Source of the DNA: Acidobacteriota bacterium
Lineage (GTDB): Bacteria; Acidobacteriota; Terriglobia; Acidiferrales; 2-02-FULL-67-57
Reading direction: 5' to 3'
Assembly (NCBI GenBank): GCA_016189965.1
Contig: JACPRL010000138.1
Span: 1 to 8,505, forward strand
DNA: 8,505 nucleotides
Shown: positions 1 through 6,423 of the stretch, piece after piece
How the letters are laid out: the number at the start of each line of letters is the position of its first letter
Numbering within the stretch: position 1 is the first letter of the stretch
Notes under the pieces: model-generated
Told to the model about the DNA's origin: nothing
Database searches by the model: none
What the model saw: the letters and a program-made list of their open reading frames with translations, nothing else
Position numbers and translations under genes: made by a program

Positions 1-9
1 CCTCTAGTC

Positions 10-91
10 TGTCACCCTGAGCGAAGCGAAGGGTCTCCGGTGAGCCGCGGCGGTGGCTGGCCTGAGATGCTTCGCTTCGCTCAGCATGACA
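10..91. repeat. Inverted pair of family-1 palindromic repeats
   Basis: Two copies of a short element face each other: plus orientation at 10-37 and minus orientation at 64-91, with a 26-nt spacer. Read the same way, they share the core CTGAGCGAAGCGAAG and the TGTCA edge. They differ only at the stem bases: the first has ACCCT paired with AGGGT, the second ATGCT paired with AGCAT. The pair could fold into one long hairpin or be a compact MITE-like unit. Related copies lie at 6364-6390, 7071-7097, 7694-7720 and, more degenerate, 7771-7796. Confidence 0.8.
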
Positions 92-219
92 GTTGTTTGT
101 TTCACTTCTGCCTGTTGCGTTCGGCCATCGAGGTTGGCATTCGCGCCCATTCCGCACTCAGGTTCTCAAAGAGCCAGACCCGGTCTTGAAACCGCTTCTA
201 GTGTGTTGCGTGTCCGAGG

Positions 220-260
220 GCGAAGCGGGCGGTGCCCGCCTTCGCTGAAGCTACGGCGAA
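220..260. repeat. Hairpin plus family-3 repeat core
   Basis: GCGAAGCGGGC (220-230) pairs with GCCCGCCTTCGC (234-245) across a GGT loop, with one bulged C. The right arm continues into TTCGCTGAAGCTACGG, which resembles TTCGCCAAGGCTTCGG in the repeat inside the zinc-ribbon gene at 6513-6540. The hairpin lies about 55 nt past the glk stop in the direction of transcription. It could slow polymerase or protect the mRNA end, but no U-run follows on the minus strand, so I do not call it a terminator. Confidence 0.5.
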
Positions 261-300
261 CAGGGGAGTGGACTGCTGACCCTCGCGGGGAGGACAGATT

Positions 301-1284
301 TCATCGTCCTGTGTGTAGGAGCGCAAATCGAGCGGTGCCGTAGAGGGCGGTTTTGTCGTTGAGGACGACGCGCACCGCCATGGCGCTCACCAGGGGGGTG
401 AGCCGGCCCTTGGCGCGGAAGGCGGCGAGGAAGGTGCCGTCGGAGAGTTTGGGGAGAATCTTGGGAGCGATGCCGCCGCCGAGATAGACCCCGAAGGTGG
501 CGAGGGCCTTGAGGGCGAGGTTGCCGGCCTCGGCGCCGAAGGCGGAGACCCAGAGGTCGAGAGCGCGGGCGCAGAGTTCGCTGCGGGCGTCGAGCGCCAG
601 GCGGGAGATGGCCGCCGCGGGGTCGGCGGCCGTGGCGAGTTCCTTGCGCAGCCAGTCGGGCTCGGCGGAGCCCGAGTCGCGCAGGAACTCATAAATGCTC
701 ACCAGGCCTTTGCCGCTGACGATGCGGTCGAAGCTCACGTGGTCGTGCTGCCGCAGCAGGTAGCGCAGCAGGGCGATTTCGAGCTCGTTGCGCGGCGCGA
801 ACGTGGCGTGGCCGCCCTCGGAAGCCGAGGGCCGGTGCATTGTCCCGTCCCAGAAAAGAATGCACTCGCCCAGGCCGGTGCCGGGGGCGATGAGCGCGGC
901 GTTGCCGCCCGGCTGCGCCTTCCCTTCCGCCAGGCAGTGTAGCTCGTCGTCCCGAAGTGTCGGGATGCCGTAGCCGGTGGCTTCGAGGTCGTTCAGCAAG
1001 GTAACCTCGGCGCCGACCACGCTTGAGAGCTCTTCAGCCTCCACCAGCGGCCAGGGGAGGTTGGGCGTGCGGCTGCGGTGCTCCACCACGGGGCCGGGCA
1101 CGGCCAGGCACGCCCGCGTTGGCTTCTTCTTCGTCTGCGCCAGGAAGTCACGCAGCAGGTCCGCCAGGCTGGGATAGCCGCGGCTTGCCAGGCTGCGCTC
1201 TTCGACCGGCTGGCGGGGATCGCCTTTGGGCTCATAGAAGGCCAGCAGCGATTTGGTGCCGCCGATGTCACCGGCCAGAATCAT
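301..1284 (-). CDS. glk: Glucokinase (Glk family)
   Basis: ATP-dependent phosphorylation of glucose to glucose 6-phosphate in the cytoplasm, feeding glycolysis or the pentose phosphate route. It has 327 residues, close to the usual 320 or so of the E. coli-type Glk family. The phosphate-binding DIGGTK motif is at residues 6-11. LLNDLEATGYG at 97-107 carries Asn99 and the likely catalytic base Asp100. APGTGLGE is at 133-140, SEGGH at 155-159 gives sugar contacts Glu156 and His159, and LGGGIAPK is at 268-275. Where E. coli Glk has glucose-binding Glu187, this protein seems to have Asp186, a conservative change. The ATG overlaps the pgl stop as ATGA, so translation is probably coupled. A weak GAGG lies 7 nt upstream, inside pgl. 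Last gene of the co-directional run. Confidence 0.93.
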   Translation of the reverse strand: MILAGDIGGTKSLLAFYEPKGDPRQPVEERSLASRGYPSLADLLRDFLAQTKKKPTRACLAVPGPVVEHRSRTPNLPWPLVEAEELSSVVGAEVTLLNDLEATGYGIPTLRDDELHCLAEGKAQPGGNAALIAPGTGLGECILFWDGTMHRPSASEGGHATFAPRNELEIALLRYLLRQHDHVSFDRIVSGKGLVSIYEFLRDSGSAEPDWLRKELATAADPAAAISRLALDARSELCARALDLWVSAFGAEAGNLALKALATFGVYLGGGIAPKILPKLSDGTFLAAFRAKGRLTPLVSAMAVRVVLNDKTALYGTARFALLHTGR

Positions 1285-2039
1285 GGCTCCGCCTCTGCCA
1301 CAGCCAGGACGCGAACGTGCTTCAAGCGGCTGGCCGCGGCCGCGTCGGCCAGCCAGACGAGTTCTCCTTTGCGCGGGGCGACCTTCTGGGCCGGGAGGTG
1401 GCCGAGCGTGCCTTCGAGGGCTTCACGCAGGGCAGTGGCTTTGTCTTCGCCGGAAACGAGGAAGAAGATTCGCCGGGTGTGGTTGAGCACGGGCAGCGTC
1501 AGGGTGACGCGCGGGGGCTGGCCTGCACCCGCCCGTGCGGCCACCACCCAACGCTGTTTTTCCTCCAGCGCTGGCGAGCGGGGAAAGAGTGAGGCGGTGT
1601 GGCCGTCGGCGCCCAGGCCGAGCAGGATGAGGTCGAAGGCGGGTAGGCCCCAGCGGCGGCCGAAGTGACTCCGCAGCTCCTGCTCATAGGCCAGCGCGCT
1701 TTCCTCGGCGGAGGCGAGGAGCGGCACGCCGTGGATGTTCTTCGGGGGGAGGGGGACGTGGCGAAGGAGGCTTTCGCGCGCCATGCGGTAGTTGCTCTGC
1801 GGATGGTCGTGGGGCACGAGGCGCTCGTCGCCCCAGAACACGTGGAGGTGGTCCCAGGGAATCCGGTGCGCGAAGGGCGGGCTGGCTAGGAGCTCGTAGA
1901 GCCGCCGCGGGGTTGAGCCGCCGGCGAGCGCGAGGCGGAAAGGCCGCCGCCCGGAGGCTTCGATGGCGGCGAGGACGCAGCGAGCGGCCTCGCGGCTCAG
2001 GCTTTCGAGCTCGGCGCAAACAATGAGCGTACCTCGCAC
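1281..2039 (-). CDS. pgl: 6-phosphogluconolactonase (DevB/SOL type)
   Basis: Hydrolyses 6-phosphogluconolactone to 6-phosphogluconate, the second step of the oxidative pentose phosphate pathway. It has 252 residues, normal for the DevB/SOL family. LALAGGSTPR is at 36-45, FWGDERLVP at 68-76 is followed by SNYRMARESLL (82-92), and LGLGADGHTASLFP is at 140-153 with the expected catalytic His147. GELVWLADAAAAS at 225-237 fits the family C-terminus. It starts at GTG: AGGA lies 7 nt before it and uses the last bases of the gnd stop codon, and no ATG fits better. It begins 9 nt after gnd and ends overlapping glk by 4 nt, so the three are almost certainly one transcription unit. Confidence 0.93.
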   Translation of the reverse strand: MRGTLIVCAELESLSREAARCVLAAIEASGRRPFRLALAGGSTPRRLYELLASPPFAHRIPWDHLHVFWGDERLVPHDHPQSNYRMARESLLRHVPLPPKNIHGVPLLASAEESALAYEQELRSHFGRRWGLPAFDLILLGLGADGHTASLFPRSPALEEKQRWVVAARAGAGQPPRVTLTLPVLNHTRRIFFLVSGEDKATALREALEGTLGHLPAQKVAPRKGELVWLADAAAASRLKHVRVLAVAEAEP

Positions 2040-2046
2040 GAGGTTG

Positions 2047-2050
2047 TCCT
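2047..2050 (-). promoter_or_regulatory. Ribosome binding site of pgl
   Basis: AGGA overlaps the TAG stop of gnd and sits 7 nt before a GTG codon. This spacing supports the GTG at 2037-2039 as the pgl start and suggests reinitiation after gnd. Confidence 0.6.
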
Positions 2051-2945
2051 AGCGTTTCTTCACCGCATGGCCGCCGAACTCCGCGCGCAGGGCGGCGATG
2101 AGCTTGGCGGCGAAGGAATCCTTCTGCCGGGAACGGAAGCGGGCGAAGAGTGCGAGCGCGATGGCCGGCACGGGCACGCCGCGGATGAGGGCTTCGCGCA
2201 TGGTGCCGCGGCCGTAGCCGGAGTCCTCGACGTAGCCGCGAATGCGCCGGAGGTGAGGGTCGCGGGCGAGGGCGGCGGCGGTGAGCTCGAGCAGCCAGGA
2301 GCGGACGACGCTGCCGCGGTTCCACAGGCGGGCGAGTTGAGGGAGGTCGAGCTTGTAGTCGGACTCGGCCAGCAGCTCGAAGCCTTCCCCGTAGGCCTGC
2401 AGCAAGGCGTACTCGATGCCGTTGTGAATCATTTTGACGAAGTGGCCGGCGCCGCTGGCGCCGACGTGGGCGTAGCCGCCGCGGGGCGCGAGGGCGCGGA
2501 AGAGCGGTTCGGCGCGGCGGAAGGCGCGCGGGTCGCCGCCCACCATCAGGCAGTAGCCTTCTTTGAGGCCCCAGACGCCGCCGCTGGAGCCGACGTCGAG
2601 GACGTAGATGCCGTCCTCGCGCAGCGCCTTGGCCCGTGCGACCGAGTCGCGGCAATCGGAGTTGCCGGCGTCAATCACGATGTCGCCGGTTTTCAGATGG
2701 TGTTCGAGCCCGCGCAGCACCGCCGCCACGGGCGCGCCCGCCGGAACCATCAGCCAGACGATGCGGGGCGAGCGGAGCTGCTCGAGGATGCCGCCGAGGG
2801 AGGAGGCGCCGCGGGCGCCCTTGCGAGCGATGGCGCGGACGCGCTCGCTGTCCTGGTCGTAGGCCACCACGTCGTGCCGGCGGCGCAGCAGGCGTTCGAC
2901 CATGGCGCGGCCCATCCGCCCCAAACCGACAAATCCGACCTGCAT
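2049..2945 (-). CDS. gnd: 6-phosphogluconate dehydrogenase, decarboxylating, short form
   Basis: Oxidises and decarboxylates 6-phosphogluconate to ribulose 5-phosphate. At 298 residues this is the short Gnd type (GntZ/YqeC-like), not the 470-residue E. coli form. The Rossmann GLGRMG is at 7-12. Asp30 sits at the end of the second strand (VVAYDQD), which favours NAD+ over NADP+; this is inferred from family knowledge. Substrate motifs are DAGNS at 92-96 and GSSGG at 119-123. The catalytic signature GHFVKMIHNGIEYA at 167-180 gives Lys171, His174 and Asn175. The C-terminal SRQKDSF and FGGHAV match the family. AGGAAGG lies 9 nt before the ATG. It follows ccmD by 47 nt with no terminator, so it may be read through from the ccm genes. 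Confidence 0.93.
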   Translation of the reverse strand: MQVGFVGLGRMGRAMVERLLRRRHDVVAYDQDSERVRAIARKGARGASSLGGILEQLRSPRIVWLMVPAGAPVAAVLRGLEHHLKTGDIVIDAGNSDCRDSVARAKALREDGIYVLDVGSSGGVWGLKEGYCLMVGGDPRAFRRAEPLFRALAPRGGYAHVGASGAGHFVKMIHNGIEYALLQAYGEGFELLAESDYKLDLPQLARLWNRGSVVRSWLLELTAAALARDPHLRRIRGYVEDSGYGRGTMREALIRGVPVPAIALALFARFRSRQKDSFAAKLIAALRAEFGGHAVKKR

Positions 2946-2954
2946 GATTCACCG

Positions 2955-2961
2955 CCTTCCT
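2955..2961 (-). promoter_or_regulatory. Ribosome binding site of gnd
   Basis: AGGAAGG lies 9 nt upstream of the gnd ATG, in the 47-nt gap after ccmD. It is a good Shine-Dalgarno match, consistent with gnd being translated independently of ccmD. Confidence 0.6.
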
Positions 2962-2992
2962 GTTGGCAGTCGTTGATTAGCGTGGTTGCGCA

Positions 2993-3145
2993 CTAGGGCG
3001 AGCCGCGGCGCGCCAGGGTTTCTTTCAGTTCTTGAATTTCGTCGGCCAGGCGCTTCTGGCGGAAGGCCAGGTTGATCAGATAGCCGAGCAGAAGAATCCA
3101 GAAGAAAGCGTAGGCGAAGAAGAAATGCTTGAGGCCGATGGGCAT
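2993..3145 (-). CDS. ccmD: CcmD-like small membrane protein
   Basis: A 50-residue protein, too short for most ORF cut-offs. It begins MPIGLKHFFF, has one membrane segment at about residues 8-28 (FFFAYAFFWILLLGYLINLA), then a basic patch RQKR at 29-32 and an amphipathic helix ADEIQELKETLARR. The AY...W....GY..N...R pattern followed by EIQEL is what the alternative CcmD family looks like. CcmD is an inner-membrane helper that stabilises the CcmC-CcmE-haem complex and allows release of holo-CcmE. Its place directly after ccmC supports this. AGGAG overlaps the ccmC stop, 9 nt before the ATG. The stop is TAG at 2993-2995. Confidence 0.88.
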   Translation of the reverse strand: MPIGLKHFFFAYAFFWILLLGYLINLAFRQKRLADEIQELKETLARRGSP

Positions 3146-3154
3146 GGGTTAGTG

Positions 3155-3159
3155 CTCCT
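3155..3159 (-). promoter_or_regulatory. Ribosome binding site of ccmD
   Basis: AGGAG overlaps the TAG stop of ccmC and sits 9 nt before the ccmD ATG. It supports ccmD as a real, translated small gene. Confidence 0.65.
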
Positions 3160-3862
3160 AGGCCCGGGCGGTACGGCGCGCGAGTCGGGTGAGCTCAGCG
3201 CGCACGCACTCCAGGCGGTAGCGTTGTAATAGCAGGAGTCCGGCGAAGGTCAGCAGGCCGGCGAAGACCCACAGGACGCCGAGCAGCATGCGGGGGTCGA
3301 GGCCGGAGCTCTCGCCGCCCGCGATGACCGGCTGCGGGTGCTGGGTGCGCCACCAGCGGTTGGCCATGTAGACGATGGGCACATCGACGAAGCCGATGAT
3401 GCCGACCACAGCGGCCAGCAGGGCGCGGCGGCTCTCTTCGGCGACGTAGTGGCGGACGAGGAGGTAGCCGACGTAAATCAGAAACAGAATCAGGGTGGTG
3501 GTCAGGCGGGCGTCCCAGGTCCACCAGATGCCCCAGACGGGCTTGGCCCAGAGCGGCCCGGTGACGAGGACGGCGATGCAGAAGACGACGCCGACTTCGG
3601 CGGCGGAGACAGCGAGCCAGTCGAAGTGGAGCTCACGGGTGATGAGGTAGGCGAGGCTGGCGACGAAAACGATGAAGAAAGCGAGGAAGGCGATGAAGGC
3701 CGACGGGAGGTGGATGTAGAAGATGCGCTGCACGGGCTCGACCTTGGCCATGGTGGCTTCCACCGGCGCGACCAGAAAGCAGTAGTAGAAGCCGCTCAGG
3801 AGGAGCACCAGGGACGCGGTCCCGAGCAGGAACGCCAGGCGGTCGAAGCGGCGGTCGGTCAT
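3158..3862 (-). CDS. ccmC: Haem exporter/handling protein CcmC
   Basis: Inner-membrane protein of System I cytochrome c maturation. It binds haem at a periplasmic tryptophan-rich loop and loads it onto CcmE. It has 234 residues with about six membrane segments, normal for CcmC. The WWD signature reads WGIWWTWDARLT at 110-121. The two likely axial haem ligands are His51 (YIHLPSAF) and His175 (WRTQHPQP). I chose the ATG at 3860-3862 (MTDRRFDRL). The frame stays open 24 codons further, but those residues lie over the ccmB 3' end in another frame and look unlike a CcmC N-terminus. It starts 13 nt after the ccmB stop and is followed by ccmD 12 nt later. Confidence 0.94.
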   Translation of the reverse strand: MTDRRFDRLAFLLGTASLVLLLSGFYYCFLVAPVEATMAKVEPVQRIFYIHLPSAFIAFLAFFIVFVASLAYLITRELHFDWLAVSAAEVGVVFCIAVLVTGPLWAKPVWGIWWTWDARLTTTLILFLIYVGYLLVRHYVAEESRRALLAAVVGIIGFVDVPIVYMANRWWRTQHPQPVIAGGESSGLDPRMLLGVLWVFAGLLTFAGLLLLQRYRLECVRAELTRLARRTARA

Positions 3863-3875
3863 CGGTTGATTCGTC

Positions 3876-4553
3876 TCATTCTTCCAGCACGTAGGGGAAG
3901 AGCAGCCAGCAAAGCACGGTGAAGATGATATCAAATCCGGCCAGGAACCTGAGCCAGAGGGCGGCGTCGGCCAGCGGGCGGTCGCTGAGCAGTACGGTGG
4001 TGGACTCGATGGCGGCGATGAGGACGGGGACGGCGAGCGGCAGGAGCAGCAGGGGCAGCATCAGCTCCTGCATGCGGGTGTTGGCGCTGACGGCGGAGAA
4101 CATGGTGCCGAGGGCGGCGACGCCCCAGGTGCCGAGCAGCAGCACCAGCAGCATCCAGCCGGGGCGGGCCCAGAGGCTGAGGTTGAAGAAGACGCCGAAG
4201 ACGGGAAGTAGGACGAGCTCGGCGAAGAGCATGAAGAGGGTGTTGCTGAGCAGCTTGCCGAGGTAGATGGCGCCGGGGTCGGCGGGGGCGAGGCGCAGTC
4301 CTTGCAGGCACTGATTCGCGGTTTCGCGGGCGAAGCCGCGGTTGAGTCCGAGGACGGCAGCGAAGAGAAAGGCGAGCCAGAGGAGGCCGCCGGCGATGGC
4401 GCGGGCCTGCTCGCTGGACGGCTCGAAGGAAAAGGTAAAGGCGACGGCGATGGTGAAGCCGAAGAGCAGGACGGCGGAGACGACGTCCTTGGTGCGGCGC
4501 TCGGCCAGGAGGTCTTTGGCGAAGATGGCGACGGTGGCGCGCAGGGTGCTCAT
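3876..4553 (-). CDS. ccmB: Haem exporter membrane subunit CcmB
   Basis: Membrane permease of the CcmAB ABC transporter, which uses ATP to release haem-bound CcmE from CcmC/CcmD. It has 225 residues with about six hydrophobic segments, typical length. The N-terminal cytoplasmic KDLLAERRTKD (13-23) matches the family's charged start. FARETANQCLQGLRLAP at 74-90 followed by LGKLLSN (98-104) corresponds to the conserved coupling region of CcmB. The ATG lies 3 nt after the ccmA TGA, so the two are almost certainly translationally coupled, as expected for subunits made in fixed ratio. The protein ends FPYVLEE. Confidence 0.93.
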   Translation of the reverse strand: MSTLRATVAIFAKDLLAERRTKDVVSAVLLFGFTIAVAFTFSFEPSSEQARAIAGGLLWLAFLFAAVLGLNRGFARETANQCLQGLRLAPADPGAIYLGKLLSNTLFMLFAELVLLPVFGVFFNLSLWARPGWMLLVLLLGTWGVAALGTMFSAVSANTRMQELMLPLLLLPLAVPVLIAAIESTTVLLSDRPLADAALWLRFLAGFDIIFTVLCWLLFPYVLEE

Positions 4554-4556
4554 CGG

Positions 4557-5297
4557 TCAGTTGGCCGCCTGGAGGCGGGCTTCGATTTCCTTCAGCCGCG
4601 CTGGCGGGTCGGGGAGGTCGAGGGCGAGGCGCCCGCGTTCGAGGAGCAGGGCGCGAGTAGCCAGCGGCAGGCTCTCGGCCGGGTCGTGGGAGCTCAGGAT
4701 GACGGTGCGGCCGCTGCGGTGGCAGGCGGCGAGCCAGTCGAAGAGGCGGGCGCGGGCGGGCGGGTCGAGGCCGGTGGAAGGTTCGTCGAGCAGGAGCAGG
4801 CCGGGGCGATGGAGCCAGGCGCGGGCCAGCGCGACGCGCTGCTTCAAGCCGCGTGAGAGGCTGCGCACCGGGCTGCGGGCGCGCGGGGCGATGTCCATTT
4901 CGCCGAGGACTTCGCCGACGCGTTGGGCGGCGGCGTCGAGGGCGTAGAGGCGGGCGTAGAAGCGGAGGTTTTCTTCGACGGTCAGCTCGTCGTAGAGGAA
5001 CGTTTCATGGCCGACGAAGCCGAGGCGTTGGCGGAACGCGGGTGGCAGGCGGCGGGCGGGCTGGTCGTCGAAGAGGAGTTCGCCTTCGGAGGGTTGCTGC
5101 AGGAGGGCGAGGATACGTAGCAGGGTGGTTTTGCCGGCGCCGTTGGGGCCGAGGACGACGACCAACTCGCCGGGTTGAACTTCGAGGTCGAGGCGGTCGA
5201 GAGCGACGAAGCGGCCGAAGTACTTGCTGAGCTGGCGCAGGTGGAGGCGGGGGCTAGTGGCCTCGGGCGGGAGGTCGGGGCTCGCGTGTGGCGGCAT
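4557..5297 (-). CDS. ccmA: Haem exporter ATP-binding subunit CcmA
   Basis: ABC ATPase partner of CcmB on the cytoplasmic face. It has 246 residues, somewhat longer than E. coli CcmA (about 205), with an extra proline-rich N-terminus and a C-terminal helix. Walker A GPNGAGKTT is at 50-58, the signature is LSRGLKQR at 147-154, Walker B with D-loop is LLLLDEPSTGLDP at 167-179, and the switch histidine is His204 (SSHD). At the Q-loop the sequence is GHETFLY, so the usual Gln appears to be Glu98. The only plausible start is the ATG at 5295-5297. It overlaps the 3' end of the preceding gene by 44 nt in another frame. No strong Shine-Dalgarno precedes it, so coupling to the upstream gene is likely. 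Confidence 0.93.
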   Translation of the reverse strand: MPPHASPDLPPEATSPRLHLRQLSKYFGRFVALDRLDLEVQPGELVVVLGPNGAGKTTLLRILALLQQPSEGELLFDDQPARRLPPAFRQRLGFVGHETFLYDELTVEENLRFYARLYALDAAAQRVGEVLGEMDIAPRARSPVRSLSRGLKQRVALARAWLHRPGLLLLDEPSTGLDPPARARLFDWLAACHRSGRTVILSSHDPAESLPLATRALLLERGRLALDLPDPPARLKEIEARLQAAN

Positions 5298-6423
5298 CAG
5301 CGCGGTGCTCGGCCGGGCGCAGGGAGTAGAGATAAACCAGACCCATCAGGAGAACGAACAGGGTCAGGCCGAGAATATACCACTGGGCGCGGTTGACGGG
5401 GTGAGGAATGATGCTGACGGTGGTTTCGGCGGCGGCCGGGGCGGCCTCGGCGGCCGGAGCCGCGAGGGCACGGGCGGCTTCGAGGGCGGCGGGGTCGATG
5501 CGGAGCTTCAATTCAAGGTCAGCGGGAGCGGCAAGCGTTACTTCGAAGATGCGGGCGTGAGGGACTTCAGTGGCGGCGGGCATCTCTTTCAGGTGAGGGC
5601 TCATCAGCTCGACCCCCTCGCGCGGGACAGCGAGGTGGCGGCGCGCAGCGGGCCGGGAGAGCGGGAGCCGAAGCGAGGCGGAGTCTTCGCTGATCGGCAC
5701 GACGTAGCTAACCTGCACTTCGCTCTCGCCGGGGTAGAGGGGGAAGTGAACCACAAAGGTGTTTTCCCGCTCGGTGGACTGGGGCTGCTGGCGCAAGGGC
5801 ATGCCGCCGGCGCGGCCAGCGGCGACCTGCAGGTCGCTGGCGGCGGCGGGTAGGGCAAAGCGGGCACTGCCCGCGTCGGGGGCGAAGGTGCGCGGGGGCC
5901 GGCTGCGGTTCGCGAAGGAGTAGAACTCGTTGAGGCGCAGGTGGCCGCGGTGGGGTTCGAGGAAGATGATGTGGGAGTCGAGCTGGACGTCGGCGGGGGA
6001 GGCGCCGGTTTCAAAGACCTCGACGTCGGCGGTGATGCGGCCGCCTTCGGCGAACATGGCGGGGCGGTTGTAGTTGACGCCCCGGAACGGCACCTGGACG
6101 AGGAAGCGCTCGTTGGGGTTGGCGGCGACGACGAAGCGGTAGCGGCCTTCAGAGTTGGTTTGAGTCTCGCGGATGGGGACCATCTGGCCGCGGAGGGCGA
6201 GCAGGTTGACGGATTGGCCGGGGACGGGTTGGCCGGTGGTGGCGTTGGTGACGCGGCCGACGATTTCGGCAGCGTCGGCCATCGCGGCCGAAACGAGCAG
6301 GAGCAGCAGCCCAGAAACGAGTGTGGCATAGTGTCGATGAGTGCCGGCGAGGCTGTTGCCAGCGGATTCTTCGCTTCGCTCAGAATGACAGGTGTTTAGT
6401 AAAGACTGGAGTCGGAGGATCAC
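5254..6423 (-). CDS. Secreted, C-terminally anchored protein with carboxypeptidase-regulatory-like domain
   Basis: 389 residues if read from the GTG at 6421-6423, which overlaps the stop of the preceding gene as GTGA. A hydrophobic signal core LVSGLLLLLVSAAMADA spans about 35-51. A beta-rich Cpreg-like domain follows at about 52-140 (EIVGRVTNATTGQPVPG, then NSEGRYRF). A second beta-rich region has FPLYPGESEVQVSYVVP at 227-243. An Ala-rich stretch (312-333) leads to one membrane helix at about 347-367 (WYILGLTLFVLLMGLVYLY) and a short basic tail. Predicted topology is a periplasmic body held in the inner membrane. Function is unknown; its place before ccmA suggests a periplasmic role near cytochrome c maturation. 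Residues 12-20 are encoded by a repeat. An alternative start, ATG at 6280-6282, would lose the signal sequence and is less likely. Confidence 0.75.
   Translation of the reverse strand: MILRLQSLLNTCHSERSEESAGNSLAGTHRHYATLVSGLLLLLVSAAMADAAEIVGRVTNATTGQPVPGQSVNLLALRGQMVPIRETQTNSEGRYRFVVAANPNERFLVQVPFRGVNYNRPAMFAEGGRITADVEVFETGASPADVQLDSHIIFLEPHRGHLRLNEFYSFANRSRPPRTFAPDAGSARFALPAAASDLQVAAGRAGGMPLRQQPQSTERENTFVVHFPLYPGESEVQVSYVVPISEDSASLRLPLSRPAARRHLAVPREGVELMSPHLKEMPAATEVPHARIFEVTLAAPADLELKLRIDPAALEAARALAAPAAEAAPAAAETTVSIIPHPVNRAQWYILGLTLFVLLMGLVYLYSLRPAEHRADAATREPRPPARGH
6364..6390 (-). repeat. Family-1 palindromic repeat inside the signal-peptide region
   Basis: A 27-nt copy of the same element as at 10-37, with stem bases ATTCT and AGAAT instead of ACCCT and AGGGT. 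Its length is exactly nine codons, in frame with the Cpreg-like gene, encoding CHSERSEES. This keeps the frame between the GTG start and the hydrophobic signal core. Confidence 0.8.

Larger units (their letters stand above)
1..300. other. Non-coding, repeat-bearing region downstream of glk
   Basis: No credible gene is seen. The only open frame of note, on the plus strand from 53, starts inside one repeat copy, runs into the 3' end of glk antisense and has no recognisable domain. The stretch holds an inverted pair of 27-28-nt palindromic repeats (10-91) and a strong hairpin with a further repeat core (220-260). Between about 92 and 215 I see nothing recognisable. No hairpin followed by a U-run, which would end the glk transcript, is visible. 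Confidence 0.7.

Noticed and set aside
53..343. A 96-codon plus-strand frame at the left edge
   Set aside because: It starts just upstream of a family-1 repeat and translates through it, runs into glk antisense, and has no domain or clear ribosome site.
1684..2655. A 323-codon Arg/Pro-rich open frame on the minus strand
   Set aside because: It overlaps gnd and pgl in another frame, is extremely Arg/Pro-rich and has no domain; a frame shadow.
2067..2996. A 309-codon open frame on the plus strand
   Set aside because: It lies fully antisense to gnd and partly to ccmD. It is low-complexity Ala/Gly/Glu/Val-rich sequence as produced by GC-rich codon bias, with no recognisable motif, whereas gnd has full catalytic signatures.
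3338..3922. A 194-codon acidic open frame on the plus strand
   Set aside because: Antisense of ccmC. The Asp/Glu/Gly-rich composition is the complement of hydrophobic membrane codons, not a real acidic protein.
3158..3934. Longer ccmC start 24 codons upstream
   Set aside because: The extra residues lie over the ccmB 3' end, are Cys/Ser/Pro-rich and unlike a CcmC N-terminus. The ATG at 3862 gives a typical start and length.
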